From contig NZ_JBBVGR010000001.1 of assembly GCF_038148855.1 (NCBI RefSeq), forward strand, positions 372,001-436,000: a DNA stretch of 64,000 nucleotides, read 5' to 3'. Under the pieces are notes generated by a model, which was not told where the DNA came from, did not search any database, and saw only the letters and a list, made by a program, of their open reading frames with translations. This document shows, one piece after another, positions 52,892 through 61,547 of this stretch (the first letter of the stretch is position 1; each line of letters starts with the position of its first letter). This DNA comes from Phycobacter sedimenti. GTDB lineage: Bacteria; Pseudomonadota; Alphaproteobacteria; Rhodobacterales; Rhodobacteraceae. The position numbers were made by a program, and so were the translations under genes.

Positions 52892-54067
52892 TCAACCTAC
52901 CGGCTGCGCGCGCTCCACCAGACGGGCAAAGAAGGAGGCTCCGATGGGGGCGATCTCGTCGTTGAAATCATACTTCGGGTGGTGCAGGCCCGCCGTATCC
53001 CCCTGCCCGAGGAACAGATAGGCACCGGGGCGTGCCTCCAGCATGTAGGAGAAATCCTCGGCACCCATTTCGCGCCCGGCTTCGGCCTCCACGTTGTCAG
53101 CACCAGAAATCTCCCGTGCCACCTCGGCGGCAAAGCCGGTCCTGGCTGGCTCGTTGATGGTAGCCGGGTAGCCCACCTCGTAGTCAAGCCGCGCCTCGAC
53201 GCCGTAACTGGCCGCCTGGCCTGCGACGATTTCCTCCATGCGGCGCATCACCATCTTCTGCACCTCCGGGTCGAATGTGCGCACGGTGCCGTTGATATAG
53301 GCGGTGTCCGGGATCACGTTGTCCACGGTGCCAGTATGGATCTGGGTGACTGAGACAACCAGGTCCTGCAGCGCATAGTGGTTGCGGCTGACGATGGTCT
53401 GAATCGCCTGGGCAATGCCGCAGGCCGCCATCACCGGGTCGCGTGTTTCATGCGGCATGGCGCCATGGCCGCCCTGCCCCTGAATATAGACGTGAAAGGT
53501 ATCGACCGCGGCCATGATCGGCCCCGGCGTGGTCAGAAAGGCCCCTACCGGCAGGCCCGGCGCATTGTGCAGCGCATAGACCTCATTGATGCCAAAGCGG
53601 TCCATGATCCCTTCTTCGACCATGATGCGGGCGCCGCCGATGGCCTCTTCGGCGGGCTGGAAGATCAGCGCGACGCGGCCCGAAAAGTTGCGCGTCTCCG
53701 CCAGGTATTTGGCCGCGCCCAACAGCATGGTGGTGTGCCCGTCGTGACCGCAGGCATGCATGTTGCCCGCGTGGCCCGAGACGTATTCTACCCCGGTTTC
53801 CTCGGGGATCGGCAGGGCGTCCATATCGGCGCGCAGGCCAATGGTCTTTGCGCCCGGCGCATCATGCCCCTGCCCGTTGATGATCGCCACCATACCCGTC
53901 TGGGCGATGCCCTCGTGCAGCTCGTCCACGCCGAACTCGCGCAGACGCTCGGCCACGAAGGCGGCGGTCTTCGGCAGGTCCAGCGCCAGTTCCGGGATCT
54001 GGTGCAGATGGCGGCGCCATTCGGTCATCTCGGGGGCAAAATCGGCGATGCGGTTGACGACCGGCAT
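52892..54067 (-). CDS. M20 family amidohydrolase (hippurate hydrolase/aminoacylase type)
   Basis: A 391-residue metal-dependent amidohydrolase that cleaves N-acyl amino acids or similar amides. Metal residues: GLRADMDALPI, MHACGHDGHTTMLLG, IFQPAEEAIGGA and the late MGAEDFSYML. The dimerisation domain sits between (HGAMPHETRDPV). It starts at 54067 after AAGGAG; the longer frame has no support. It is divergent from mazG and upstream of the ureohydrolase pair on the same strand. Confidence 0.94.
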   Translation of the reverse strand: MPVVNRIADFAPEMTEWRRHLHQIPELALDLPKTAAFVAERLREFGVDELHEGIAQTGMVAIINGQGHDAPGAKTIGLRADMDALPIPEETGVEYVSGHAGNMHACGHDGHTTMLLGAAKYLAETRNFSGRVALIFQPAEEAIGGARIMVEEGIMDRFGINEVYALHNAPGLPVGAFLTTPGPIMAAVDTFHVYIQGQGGHGAMPHETRDPVMAACGIAQAIQTIVSRNHYALQDLVVSVTQIHTGTVDNVIPDTAYINGTVRTFDPEVQKMVMRRMEEIVAGQAASYGVEARLDYEVGYPATINEPARTGFAAEVAREISGADNVEAEAGREMGAEDFSYMLEARPGAYLFLGQGDTAGLHHPKYDFNDEIAPIGASFFARLVERAQPVG

Positions 54068-54129
54068 GGGGTGGACTCCTTGGTCAGACTCGGGATGATG
54101 CATCTGACACTGATCAATGGGCAGCTGCA

Positions 54130-54954
54130 ATGGCCGATAAAGACCTCATCCACGACGAAACCGCCGGAATTGAACGGCTTTTGCAGATCATGCGGGCCTT
54201 GCGCGATCCCGACGGCGGCTGCCCTTGGGATGTGGCGCAGGATTTCGCCACCATCGCGCCCTATACCATCGAAGAGGCCTATGAGGTGGCCGATGCGATC
54301 GAGCGTGAGGCCTGGGATGAATTGAAAGGCGAGCTGGGCGATCTCCTGTTCCAGTCGGTCTTTCACGCCCAGATGGCCGAGGAAGCCGGGCATTTCACCT
54401 TTCAGGACGTGGTGCGGACCATGTCGGACAAGATGGTCAGCCGCCATCCCCATGTTTTCGGCGACGAATCGCGCGACAAATCTCCCGAACAGCAGACCCG
54501 CGACTGGGAGGCGATCAAGGCCGCCGAGCGCGCCGACAAAGCGCAAAAAGGCACTTTGGACGGGGTCGCAGTGGGCCTCCCGGCGCTCTTGCGCGCCTAC
54601 AAGCTGCAAAAGCGTGCGGCGCGAGTGGGGTTCGACTGGCCCGAAGCCAGCCACGTGATTGACAAGATCCAGGAAGAGGCCGCCGAACTGGTGGAGGCGC
54701 GCGATGCTCTGACACAGGACGCCGTGGAGGAGGAATTCGGCGATCTGATGTTCGTCATGGCCAACCTTGGCCGCCATCTGGGGGTCGAACCCGAGTCTGC
54801 CCTACGCCGCGCCAATGCCAAGTTCATCCGCCGCTTCGAAGGCGTCGAGGCCCGGCTGGCCGCCATGGGCAAACGCCCCGAGGACAGCACACTTGAAGAA
54901 ATGGACGCGCTGTGGGATGCCGAAAAGAAAGCCCAGCGCGCCAAGACCGCCTGA
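54130..54954 (+). CDS. mazG: nucleoside triphosphate pyrophosphohydrolase MazG
   Basis: A 274-residue protein with two MazG domains. First: GCPWDVAQDFATIAPYTIEE, EVADAI and ELGDLLFQSVFHA. Second: IQEEAAELVEARD and VEEEFGDLMFVMANLG, both with the ExxE..ExxD metal pattern. It hydrolyses (d)NTPs and may affect stress nucleotides. It is followed after 33 bp by a nucleoside hydrolase. Confidence 0.96.
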   Translation: MADKDLIHDETAGIERLLQIMRALRDPDGGCPWDVAQDFATIAPYTIEEAYEVADAIEREAWDELKGELGDLLFQSVFHAQMAEEAGHFTFQDVVRTMSDKMVSRHPHVFGDESRDKSPEQQTRDWEAIKAAERADKAQKGTLDGVAVGLPALLRAYKLQKRAARVGFDWPEASHVIDKIQEEAAELVEARDALTQDAVEEEFGDLMFVMANLGRHLGVEPESALRRANAKFIRRFEGVEARLAAMGKRPEDSTLEEMDALWDAEKKAQRAKTA

Positions 54955-54987
54955 GCACGCCTTATTGAGACACGGAAAGCCCTTTTC

Positions 54988-55929
54988 ATGACCGCACGCA
55001 AGATCATCATCGACACGGATCCCGGCCAGGACGACGCCGTAGCCCTGCTTCTGGCGCTGGCCTCTCCCGAGGAACTGGAAGTGCTCGGCATCACCTGTGT
55101 GGCGGGCAATGTGCCGCTGGAGCTGACCCAGAAGAACGCCCGCATGATCTGCGAGGTCGCAGGCCGTACGGATGTGCCGGTGCATGCGGGCTGCGAGGCC
55201 CCCCTGTCCCGTCCCTTGGTCACCGCCGAACATGTGCATGGCAAGACCGGTCTGGACGGGCCGAAGCTGTGGGAGCCGAAGCTGCAGCTGACCGAGGGCC
55301 ATGCGGTGGATTTCATCATCCACAGCCTGCGCCGTCATGCGCCGGGAACGGTCACGCTCTGCCCGCTCGGGCCACTCACCAATATCGCAACCGCCCTGCA
55401 GAAGGCGCCCGACATTGCCTCGCGCATAAAGGAGATCGTGCTGATGGGCGGCGCCTATTTCGAGGTGGGCAATGTGACGCCGGCGGCTGAGTTCAACATC
55501 TATGTGGATCCCGAGGCGGCCAAGTTGGTCTTTACCTCCGGCGTGCCGCTGGTGGTGATGCCGCTCGATGTGACCCACAAGGCGCTGGCCACCCGCCCCC
55601 GGGTCGAGGCGATCCGTGCGCTGGATACCCGCGCCGCCCATTTCACCGCCGATATGCTCGATTTCTTCGAACGCTTTGACGTGGCGAAATACGGATCGCA
55701 AGGCGGCCCGCTGCATGACCCCTGCGTGATCGCCTACCTGTTGCAGCCCGAACTGTTTTCGGGCCGCCATGTGAACGTGGAGATCGAAACCCAGTCCGAG
55801 CTGACCCTTGGCATGACCGTCGCCGACTGGTGGGGCGTCACCGAGCGCGAGCCAAACGCCATGTTCATGGGAAATATCAACGCGGATGGCTTCTTCCAGC
55901 TCATTACTGAAAGGCTGGCCCGGCTATGA
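54988..55929 (+). CDS. inosine-uridine-type nucleoside hydrolase
   Basis: A 313-residue enzyme that splits ribonucleosides to base and ribose. The calcium-binding DTDPGQDDAVALLLAL at the N-terminus is diagnostic; the later motifs PLGPLTNIATAL, VLMGGAYFEVGN and LHDPCVIAYLL also fit. Base preference is unknown. It overlaps the GNAT gene by four bases. With the deo operon it gives the strain two routes for nucleoside use. Confidence 0.94.
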   Translation: MTARKIIIDTDPGQDDAVALLLALASPEELEVLGITCVAGNVPLELTQKNARMICEVAGRTDVPVHAGCEAPLSRPLVTAEHVHGKTGLDGPKLWEPKLQLTEGHAVDFIIHSLRRHAPGTVTLCPLGPLTNIATALQKAPDIASRIKEIVLMGGAYFEVGNVTPAAEFNIYVDPEAAKLVFTSGVPLVVMPLDVTHKALATRPRVEAIRALDTRAAHFTADMLDFFERFDVAKYGSQGGPLHDPCVIAYLLQPELFSGRHVNVEIETQSELTLGMTVADWWGVTEREPNAMFMGNINADGFFQLITERLARL

Positions 55930-56375
55930 GCGCCGCTCTGCACCTTGCCAAGCCCGAACATCTGGGCACGCTCTTGCCACTGGTCGCCGCCTTTCATGCA
56001 GAGGAAGGGATCGAGCGGACGGACGCAGCACGCGAGGCGGCCATTGCGCCGCTGCTGGAGGGGATCCCCTATGGCGCGGTCTACATCATCGGCCCCACAC
56101 GCGCGCCCATTGGCTATATCGTGGTGACCTTCAGCTGGTCGGTGGAATTCGGCGGCATGGACGGCTTTGTGGATGAGATCTACATCCGCCCCGCCGTGCG
56201 CGGGCGCGGTATCGCGACCGAGGTGCTGACGGAGCTGCCCAAGACTCTGGCCGAGGCCGGGATCAAGGCCATCCAGCTTGAGGTCGACCGGGAGAACGAA
56301 CCGGCCCAGCGGCTTTATGCCCGGGCCCGCTTCAAGCCGCGCCTGAACTACGTTCTGATGAGCAAGGAACTTTAA
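55926..56375 (+). CDS. GNAT family N-acetyltransferase
   Basis: A 149-residue acetyltransferase. The acetyl-CoA loop is VDEIYIRPAVRGRGIATEVL, followed by the IKAIQLEVDRENEPAQRLYARA segment typical of the fold. The acceptor is unknown. It is coupled to the nucleoside hydrolase by ATGA. Confidence 0.9.
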   Translation: MSAALHLAKPEHLGTLLPLVAAFHAEEGIERTDAAREAAIAPLLEGIPYGAVYIIGPTRAPIGYIVVTFSWSVEFGGMDGFVDEIYIRPAVRGRGIATEVLTELPKTLAEAGIKAIQLEVDRENEPAQRLYARARFKPRLNYVLMSKEL

Positions 56376-56494
56376 CAGGATCCCGCGAAAGGCGCCGCAC
56401 GAATGAAGAAATCTTGTCTCATTTTGATCTAGAACAGATCACAGCCTCATAATCGGGGCGATACTCCTGCCTGGAACCTGACAGGAGACCTCTG

Positions 56495-56770
56495 ATGAAA
56501 ACCAAACTCACCGCTTTTGCTGCTGCCGCCCTTCTGGCGCTGACCGCTTGCGAGAACCTGACCACCGAACAGCGCACCGTCGTGGGTGTCACCGGTGGCG
56601 CTGCCGCAGGCCTGATCGCCGCCGAGGCTCTGGATGCCAACAAGAACTGGCGCATCATCGCGGCGCTTGCGGGTGCGGCCGCTGGCACCATCGTTGCTCA
56701 GAACCAGGCCACCAACACCTGCGCCTATGCCCGTGGCGATGGCACCTACTACGAGGCACCCTGCCCGTAA
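56495..56770 (+). CDS. small glycine-zipper lipoprotein
   Basis: A 91-residue protein with a lipoprotein signal (LTAFAAAALLALTAC, Cys20 being the likely acylated residue). The mature part has a Gly/Ala-rich segment (VVGVTGGAAAGLIAAEALD, then AALAGAAAGTIVA) that could form a glycine-zipper hairpin in the membrane, and two further cysteines near the C-terminus. Function unknown. AGGAG precedes the ATG, and a strong terminator follows. Confidence 0.85.
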   Translation: MKTKLTAFAAAALLALTACENLTTEQRTVVGVTGGAAAGLIAAEALDANKNWRIIAALAGAAAGTIVAQNQATNTCAYARGDGTYYEAPCP

Positions 56771-56798
56771 GATCAACTCATCCGCCCGCAAGACACGA

Positions 56799-56830
56799 AA
56801 AAGCCCCGCACCGATTGGTGCGGGGCTTTT
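56799..56830. terminator. bidirectional terminator between the lipoprotein gene and eno
   Basis: AAAAGCCCCGCACC (56799-56812), GATT and GGTGCGGGGCTTTT (56817-56830) form a perfect 14-bp hairpin with A/T ends on both sides. It serves the plus-strand lipoprotein gene and the minus-strand eno gene. Confidence 0.9.
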
Positions 56831-56866
56831 CTTGTTAGTTATCGAAACCCGTGTCTTCGGGGCCGA

Positions 56867-58144
56867 TCAGCCTTTCAGGATCGAGCGGCCCGCGTATTCG
56901 GCCACTTCGCCCAGCACTTCTTCGATGCGGATCAGCTGGTTGTATTTTGCAAGCCGGTCCGAGCGCGCCAGCGAGCCGGTCTTGATCTGACCGCAGTTGG
57001 TGGCCACGGCGAGGTCGGCGATGGTGGCATCCTCGGTCTCGCCCGAACGGTGCGACATCACGTTGGTGTAGCGGGCGCGGTGCGCCATATCGACGGCGCG
57101 CAGGGTCTCGGTCAGCGATCCGATCTGGTTCACCTTCACCAGCATGGAGTTCGCAACGCCGCGCGAGATACCATCGGCCAGACGCGCCGGGTTGGTCACG
57201 AAGAGATCGTCGCCCACCAGCTGCACCTTGTCGCCGATCTTGTCAGTCAAGAGCTTCCAGCCGTCCCAGTCATCCTCGGACATGCCGTCCTCGATCGAGA
57301 TGATCGGGTAATCCGCAACCAGCGCCGCCAGATAGTCGACGTTTTCTTCGGAGGTCAGCGTCTTGCCCTCACCGGACAGGACATATTTGCCGTCCTTGAA
57401 ATACTCGGTCGCCGCACAATCGAGCGCCAGATAGATGTCCTCACCGGGGCGGTAGCCTGCCTTTTCAACCGACTTCAGGATGAAATCCAGCGCCTCGCGC
57501 GAAGAGCCGATGTTGGGGGCAAAACCGCCCTCATCGCCGATCCCGGTGCTGAGACCCGCCGCGGACAGCTCTTTCTTCAGGGTGTGGAAGACTTCGGCGC
57601 CCATGCGCACGGCGTCGCGGATGTTTTCCGCAGCCACCGGCATGATCATGAATTCCTGAATGTCGATCGGGTTGTCCGCGTGTTCGCCGCCGTTGATGAT
57701 GTTCATCATCGGAACCGGCAGAACCCGCGCCGAGGTGCCACCCACATAGCGGAACAGCGGCTGGGTGGTGAAATCTGCAGCCGCCTTGGCCACGGCGAGC
57801 GAGACACCCAGAATGGCGTTTGCGCCCAGACGGCCCTTGTTGTCGGTGCCGTCCAGTTCAATCATGGCGCTGTCGATGGCGACCTGCTCGGTCGCGTCAA
57901 AGCCGACCAGCTCTTCGGCGATCTCGCCGTTGACGGCGGCCACGGCCTCCAGAACGCCCTTCCCCATGTAGCGGGACTTGTCGCCATCGCGCTTTTCCAC
58001 CGCCTCATAGGCGCCGGTCGAGGCGCCCGAAGGCACGGCGGCGCGGCCCATGGTGCCGTCTTCGAGGATAACGTCGACCTCGACGGTCGGGTTGCCCCGG
58101 CTGTCGAGGATTTCGCGGGCGTGGATGTCGATAATGGTGCTCAT
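56867..58144 (-). CDS. eno: enolase
   Basis: The 425-residue glycolytic enzyme that interconverts 2-phosphoglycerate and phosphoenolpyruvate. Signature MLVKVNQIGSLTETL, magnesium ligands in LALDCAATE, ISIEDGMSEDDWDGW and VGDDLFVTN, and SHRSGETEDATIADLAV. Length is normal. The gene stands alone, with a palindrome upstream and the bidirectional terminator downstream. Confidence 0.98.
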   Translation of the reverse strand: MSTIIDIHAREILDSRGNPTVEVDVILEDGTMGRAAVPSGASTGAYEAVEKRDGDKSRYMGKGVLEAVAAVNGEIAEELVGFDATEQVAIDSAMIELDGTDNKGRLGANAILGVSLAVAKAAADFTTQPLFRYVGGTSARVLPVPMMNIINGGEHADNPIDIQEFMIMPVAAENIRDAVRMGAEVFHTLKKELSAAGLSTGIGDEGGFAPNIGSSREALDFILKSVEKAGYRPGEDIYLALDCAATEYFKDGKYVLSGEGKTLTSEENVDYLAALVADYPIISIEDGMSEDDWDGWKLLTDKIGDKVQLVGDDLFVTNPARLADGISRGVANSMLVKVNQIGSLTETLRAVDMAHRARYTNVMSHRSGETEDATIADLAVATNCGQIKTGSLARSDRLAKYNQLIRIEEVLGEVAEYAGRSILKG

Positions 58145-58214
58145 CGGTCGGTTCCTGACTATGGCAAATGGTTGCCTGCGTCATAGCAGCCGATGGCGGA
58201 AAGTAAACTGGGTT

Positions 58215-58228
58215 CGTTATCGCTAACG
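58215..58228. promoter_or_regulatory. palindromic operator upstream of eno (LacI/CceR-like)
   Basis: CGTTATCGCTAACG has arms CGTTA/TAACG around TCGC, 70 bp upstream of the eno start. The core fits TTANCGNTAA, shared with the site in front of maeB. In Rhodobacter, the LacI-type regulator CceR is described as controlling central carbon genes through a GTTANCGNTAAC-like site; the resemblance is from memory and needs checking. Confidence 0.6.
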
Positions 58229-58301
58229 TGCGTAAAATCGCCCCTTTAGGGCTAACAATTCGCTGTTTGCGCCAACAGTCTGCAGGTTTCTGAGGCGAGG
58301 C

Positions 58302-59183
58302 TCAGGCGGCCCGGCTCTGCTGGCGCGCAAGCCGCCGCTCGCGCATGAAAGTGTAAAGGCCGGACGCAATGATCAGCGCCGCCCCTGCCAGAGTCATGGC
58401 ATCGGGGCGCTCGTTGAACATGACCACCCCCACGAGGATCGAGAAGACCAGACGCGAATACCGGAACGGGGTGACGGCCGAGGCATCTCCGACCCGCATG
58501 GCCGTAACAATGCCGTAGTAGCCCAGAACGCCGAAGATCACGCCGCCCAGCATCATCAGCCACTCTGTTCCGACCAGCAGGCGCGCGTCCCCCGGTGTCA
58601 TCAGCAACAGGATCGCGCCCGCCGGGATCACCACGGCAAAGGCCTGAAAGCTGACCACCGTTGAAGGCACGGCGCTGTCCATGATCCGCGTCATCAGATC
58701 CCGCCCCGCCACCGCGACAACGGAGACCAGCACCAGAAGAGCCGCCGGTTCAAAACCCGCAAGGCCCGGCCGGATGATCATGAGAACCCCGGCAAAGCCG
58801 ACCAGGATCGCACTCCACCGCCGCCAGCCAACCTGTTCACCCAGAAACAGGGCAGCGCCCATGGTGATCACCAAAGGGGTGGCCTGAAACACTGCCGCCA
58901 CCACCGAGATTTCAACCAACGCTAGGGAACTGGCAAAACTCACCGCCGCCACCGCTTCGCACAGGGCGCGCAGAACCGGAAGCCGTCTCCAGGCACGCGG
59001 CGCCAGGATCCGATGGCCCTGCCATTTGGCCAGCGCGGCAAAAACCGTCCCGCTCCCGATCCCCAGAAAGATCAGGATCTGCCCCACCGGCAAATACGCA
59101 GAAAGCGATTTGATGAACATGTCCTCAAGAGTGAAGGCCGCCATTGCACCGATCACCAGGAGAATTCCCTGAACGTTGTTCAT
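58302..59183 (-). CDS. EamA-family (DMT superfamily) transporter
   Basis: A 293-residue membrane protein with about ten helices in two EamA repeats: the first starts QGILLVIGAMAAFTLEDMF, the second in the middle (AALLVLVSVVAVAGRDL). The phrase ALVEISVVAAVFQATPLVIT ends repeat one as usual. Substrate unknown; metabolite export is common in the family. It lies upstream of eno on the same strand, but its stop is 157 bp from the eno start and eno has its own promoter region. Confidence 0.92.
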   Translation of the reverse strand: MNNVQGILLVIGAMAAFTLEDMFIKSLSAYLPVGQILIFLGIGSGTVFAALAKWQGHRILAPRAWRRLPVLRALCEAVAAVSFASSLALVEISVVAAVFQATPLVITMGAALFLGEQVGWRRWSAILVGFAGVLMIIRPGLAGFEPAALLVLVSVVAVAGRDLMTRIMDSAVPSTVVSFQAFAVVIPAGAILLLMTPGDARLLVGTEWLMMLGGVIFGVLGYYGIVTAMRVGDASAVTPFRYSRLVFSILVGVVMFNERPDAMTLAGAALIIASGLYTFMRERRLARQQSRAA

Positions 59184-59343
59184 CTGCGCCCCCTGCCAAA
59201 GCCATCCACACGGATTGTGCGGTCAGGACGGGCATGCCCAGAGTTCGCCGCAGCAGCAAGCAATTTCACCGCAGGCCAAAGCCACAAGTTGTGATGTTAA
59301 TCATCACGAGAATTGATTCCCGCCTCCGGTCGGTCGCGCTGAA

Positions 59344-59757
59344 TCATCCCTTCTTGATGGGAACCCCGTAAAGCTCCAGCTTGTGCCCCTTCAGCCGGTA
59401 GCCCAGCTTGGCGGCGATCTTTTCCTGCAGCGCCTCGATTTCGGGGTCGCAGAATTCGATCACCTCGCCCGAGTTGATGTCAATGAGATGGTCGTGATGG
59501 TCGCGGTCGGCGTCCTCGTAACGCGCGCGCCCGTCGCCGAACTCGAGCCGCTCCAAGATACCTGCCTCCTCGAACAGCTTTACCGTACGATAGACCGTCG
59601 CCAGTGAGATCGCCGCATCCAGCGCGCTGGCGCGGGCATAAAGCTCTTCCACGTCAGGATGATCATCGCTGTCCTGGAGCGCCCGCGCGATCACGCGGCG
59701 CTGGCCGGTCATGCGCAGGCCCTTGGCCTCGCAGCGGGCGATAATCGAATCTGGCAT
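59344..59757 (-). CDS. fur: Fur/Mur-family metal-dependent regulator
   Basis: A 137-residue Fur-family repressor. DNA-binding part: RMTGQRRVIARALQDSDDHP and AISLATVYRTVKLFEEAGI; metal part: DRDHHDHLIDINSGEVIEF. It does not have the HHHH-type haem site of Irr nor the C-terminal CxxC pairs of E. coli Fur. In this bacterial group such proteins act as Fur or as the manganese regulator Mur; sequence alone does not decide. Confidence 0.9.
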   Translation of the reverse strand: MPDSIIARCEAKGLRMTGQRRVIARALQDSDDHPDVEELYARASALDAAISLATVYRTVKLFEEAGILERLEFGDGRARYEDADRDHHDHLIDINSGEVIEFCDPEIEALQEKIAAKLGYRLKGHKLELYGVPIKKG

Positions 59758-60129
59758 CGCGGTCCTCTTTGTTCACTGGGTCCCCTGTTTAACGAAGGAC
59801 GATCCCCGCGCAAACCGGCAATTCGCCTGCCTTTCGCAGCGCGTGCCATTGACATCCGCCGCAAAGATCGCCATTTGCCTGTCAAGGCATCCCTCCCTGC
59901 CGCGTGAGCAGAGACAGCCCGGTGCACCTGAGGTGCGACTGATCCCGGCGTCTAGTGATATGCCCTTGTTCCCAAAATCACGCGTGGGGCGTTTGCAGAG
60001 ACCGGCGGCCTGGCATTCGGCCAGCCCCCGCCAGAGGTCCCTGCCCCACCACTACCGCGCGCTGGACAGGGTTCCAGTGTTCGCGGCACCGGCTCTTTGC
60101 ATGTCGCGAAGGCCGCGAAAGGACGACAG
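59758..60129. other. intergenic region, 372 bp, 5' leader of the helicase gene
   Basis: This gap lies between the divergent fur and helicase genes. No ORF is credible. It holds short inverted repeats (GCACC-TGA-GGTGC near 59921-59933, CTGGC-ATTCG-GCCAG near 60010-60024) that could form hairpins in a long helicase leader. Helicases of this type often have long, cold-responsive leaders; that is only a possibility here. Confidence 0.35.
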
Positions 60130-61458
60130 TTGACTGAATTTTCCACCATGGGGCTGCCCGAGCAGCTTCTCTCCCGCCTTGATGCAATGGGTCTGAAGGA
60201 TCCGACCCCGATCCAGGCCCGCGCCATTCCGCACGCCCTCAATGGCGAAGACGTGCTGGGCCTGGCGCAGACCGGCACCGGCAAGACCGCCGCATTCGGC
60301 ATTCCGCTGGTCACCCGCATGCAGGACTATGGCCGCAAACCGGCAGCCAAGACCGTGCGCGGCCTCATTCTGGCACCAACGCGCGAACTGGCCAACCAGA
60401 TCGCCGCCACGCTCAGGGACCTGACCGATGGCTCGCCGATGAAGATCGGCCTTGTGGTTGGCGGCGTGTCGATCAATCCGCAGATCCAGCGCATCGCGCG
60501 CGGCACCGATATTCTGGTGGCGACACCCGGTCGCCTTCTGGACATTCTGGACCGCAACGCGCTGGACCTCGGCTCCTGCGACTTCCTGGTGCTGGACGAG
60601 GCCGACCAGATGCTGGACCTCGGTTTTATCCATGCCCTGCGCAAGATCTCAGGCCTTCTCCCCGAAGAGCGCCAGACCATGCTGTTCTCGGCCACCATGC
60701 CGAAGCAGATGAACGAGATCGCCAATTCCTACCTGAAGCGCCCCGTGCGCATCGAGGTCACCCCTCCGGGCAAGCCCGCCGCCAAGGTCACCCAGTCGGT
60801 GCACTTTATTGCCAAGGCGGAAAAGCTGAACCTGCTGAAAGAGTTGCTGACCGAACACAAGGACGAGCGCACACTGGTCTTTGGTCGCACCAAACATGGT
60901 ATGGAAAAGCTGATGCGGGTACTGGAGAAGGCCGGTTTCGCGGCCGCCGCCATCCACGGCAACAAAAGCCAGGGCCAGCGCGAACGCGCCCTGGCCGCCT
61001 TCAAATCCGGTGAGGTCAAGGTTCTGGTCGCAACCGATGTGGCCGCGCGTGGTCTGGACATCCCGGATGTGAAATACGTCTACAACTACGAGTTGCCCAA
61101 TGTGCCGGACGCCTATGTACACCGGATCGGCCGCACCGCGCGCGCGGGCAAGGACGGTCAGGCCGTCGCCTTCTGCGCGCCGGATGAAATGGAAGAGCTG
61201 AAGGCGATCCAAAAGACCATGAAGATCACCATCCCCGTGGCCTCGGGTCGGCCCTGGGAAGTGCTGCCCGATCCCGCAGCGCCCAAGGGGCGCCGTGGCG
61301 GTCCCGGTGGCGGTGGAAAACCCGGCGGACGCCCCGGCGGCAATCGCCGTCGTCGCGGCGGCGGCGGTGGTCGCGGTGGTCCGGGTCAGGGCCAAGGTCA
61401 GGGTGGCGCACAGGGCGCAGCAGGCCAGGGCGGCGGGCAGCGCCGCCGCTCCAGCTGA
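60130..61458 (+). CDS. DEAD-box RNA helicase, RhlE-like
   Basis: A 442-residue ATP-dependent RNA helicase. Motifs in order: PTPIQARAIP (Q), LAQTGTGKTAAF (I), LAPTRELANQ (Ia), ATPGRLLD (Ib), VLDEADQMLDLG (II), FSATMP (III), ATDVAARGLDIP (V) and HRIGRTARAG (VI). The tail from about residue 385 is Gly/Arg-rich (GGPGGGGKPGGRPGGN, GGGGGRGG) and probably binds RNA. The start is a TTG at 60130 with AAGGAC 7 bases upstream, giving MTEFSTMGLPEQ; ATG at 60148 is the alternative. A terminator follows. Confidence 0.92.
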   Translation: MTEFSTMGLPEQLLSRLDAMGLKDPTPIQARAIPHALNGEDVLGLAQTGTGKTAAFGIPLVTRMQDYGRKPAAKTVRGLILAPTRELANQIAATLRDLTDGSPMKIGLVVGGVSINPQIQRIARGTDILVATPGRLLDILDRNALDLGSCDFLVLDEADQMLDLGFIHALRKISGLLPEERQTMLFSATMPKQMNEIANSYLKRPVRIEVTPPGKPAAKVTQSVHFIAKAEKLNLLKELLTEHKDERTLVFGRTKHGMEKLMRVLEKAGFAAAAIHGNKSQGQRERALAAFKSGEVKVLVATDVAARGLDIPDVKYVYNYELPNVPDAYVHRIGRTARAGKDGQAVAFCAPDEMEELKAIQKTMKITIPVASGRPWEVLPDPAAPKGRRGGPGGGGKPGGRPGGNRRRRGGGGGRGGPGQGQGQGGAQGAAGQGGGQRRRSS

Positions 61459-61480
61459 CCCACACTCGATAGCAAGACCG

Positions 61481-61512
61481 AAGGCCGCCCTGCCCTGCAC
61501 GGCGGCCTTTTC
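61481..61512 (+). terminator. terminator of the helicase gene
   Basis: AAGGCCGCC (61481-61489), an 11-base loop and GGCGGCCTT (61501-61509), followed by TTTTCC. It lies 22 bp after the stop codon. Confidence 0.8.
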
Positions 61513-61539
61513 CTTGCGTTCAAATTCCTTGCGTTCAAA
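61510..61539. repeat. 15-bp perfect tandem repeat
   Basis: TTCCTTGCGTTCAAA occurs twice with no spacer, just after the helicase terminator and 9 bp before the stop of the EEP-family gene. A single slippage event explains it; no function is apparent. Confidence 0.8.
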
Positions 61540-61547
61540 CGAAGTCT

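Noticed and set aside
51818..53353. Long plus-strand frame of 511 codons across the second ureohydrolase and the M20 gene
   Set aside because: It is a shadow of two genes with intact metal-binding motifs on the other strand and spans their intergenic gap.
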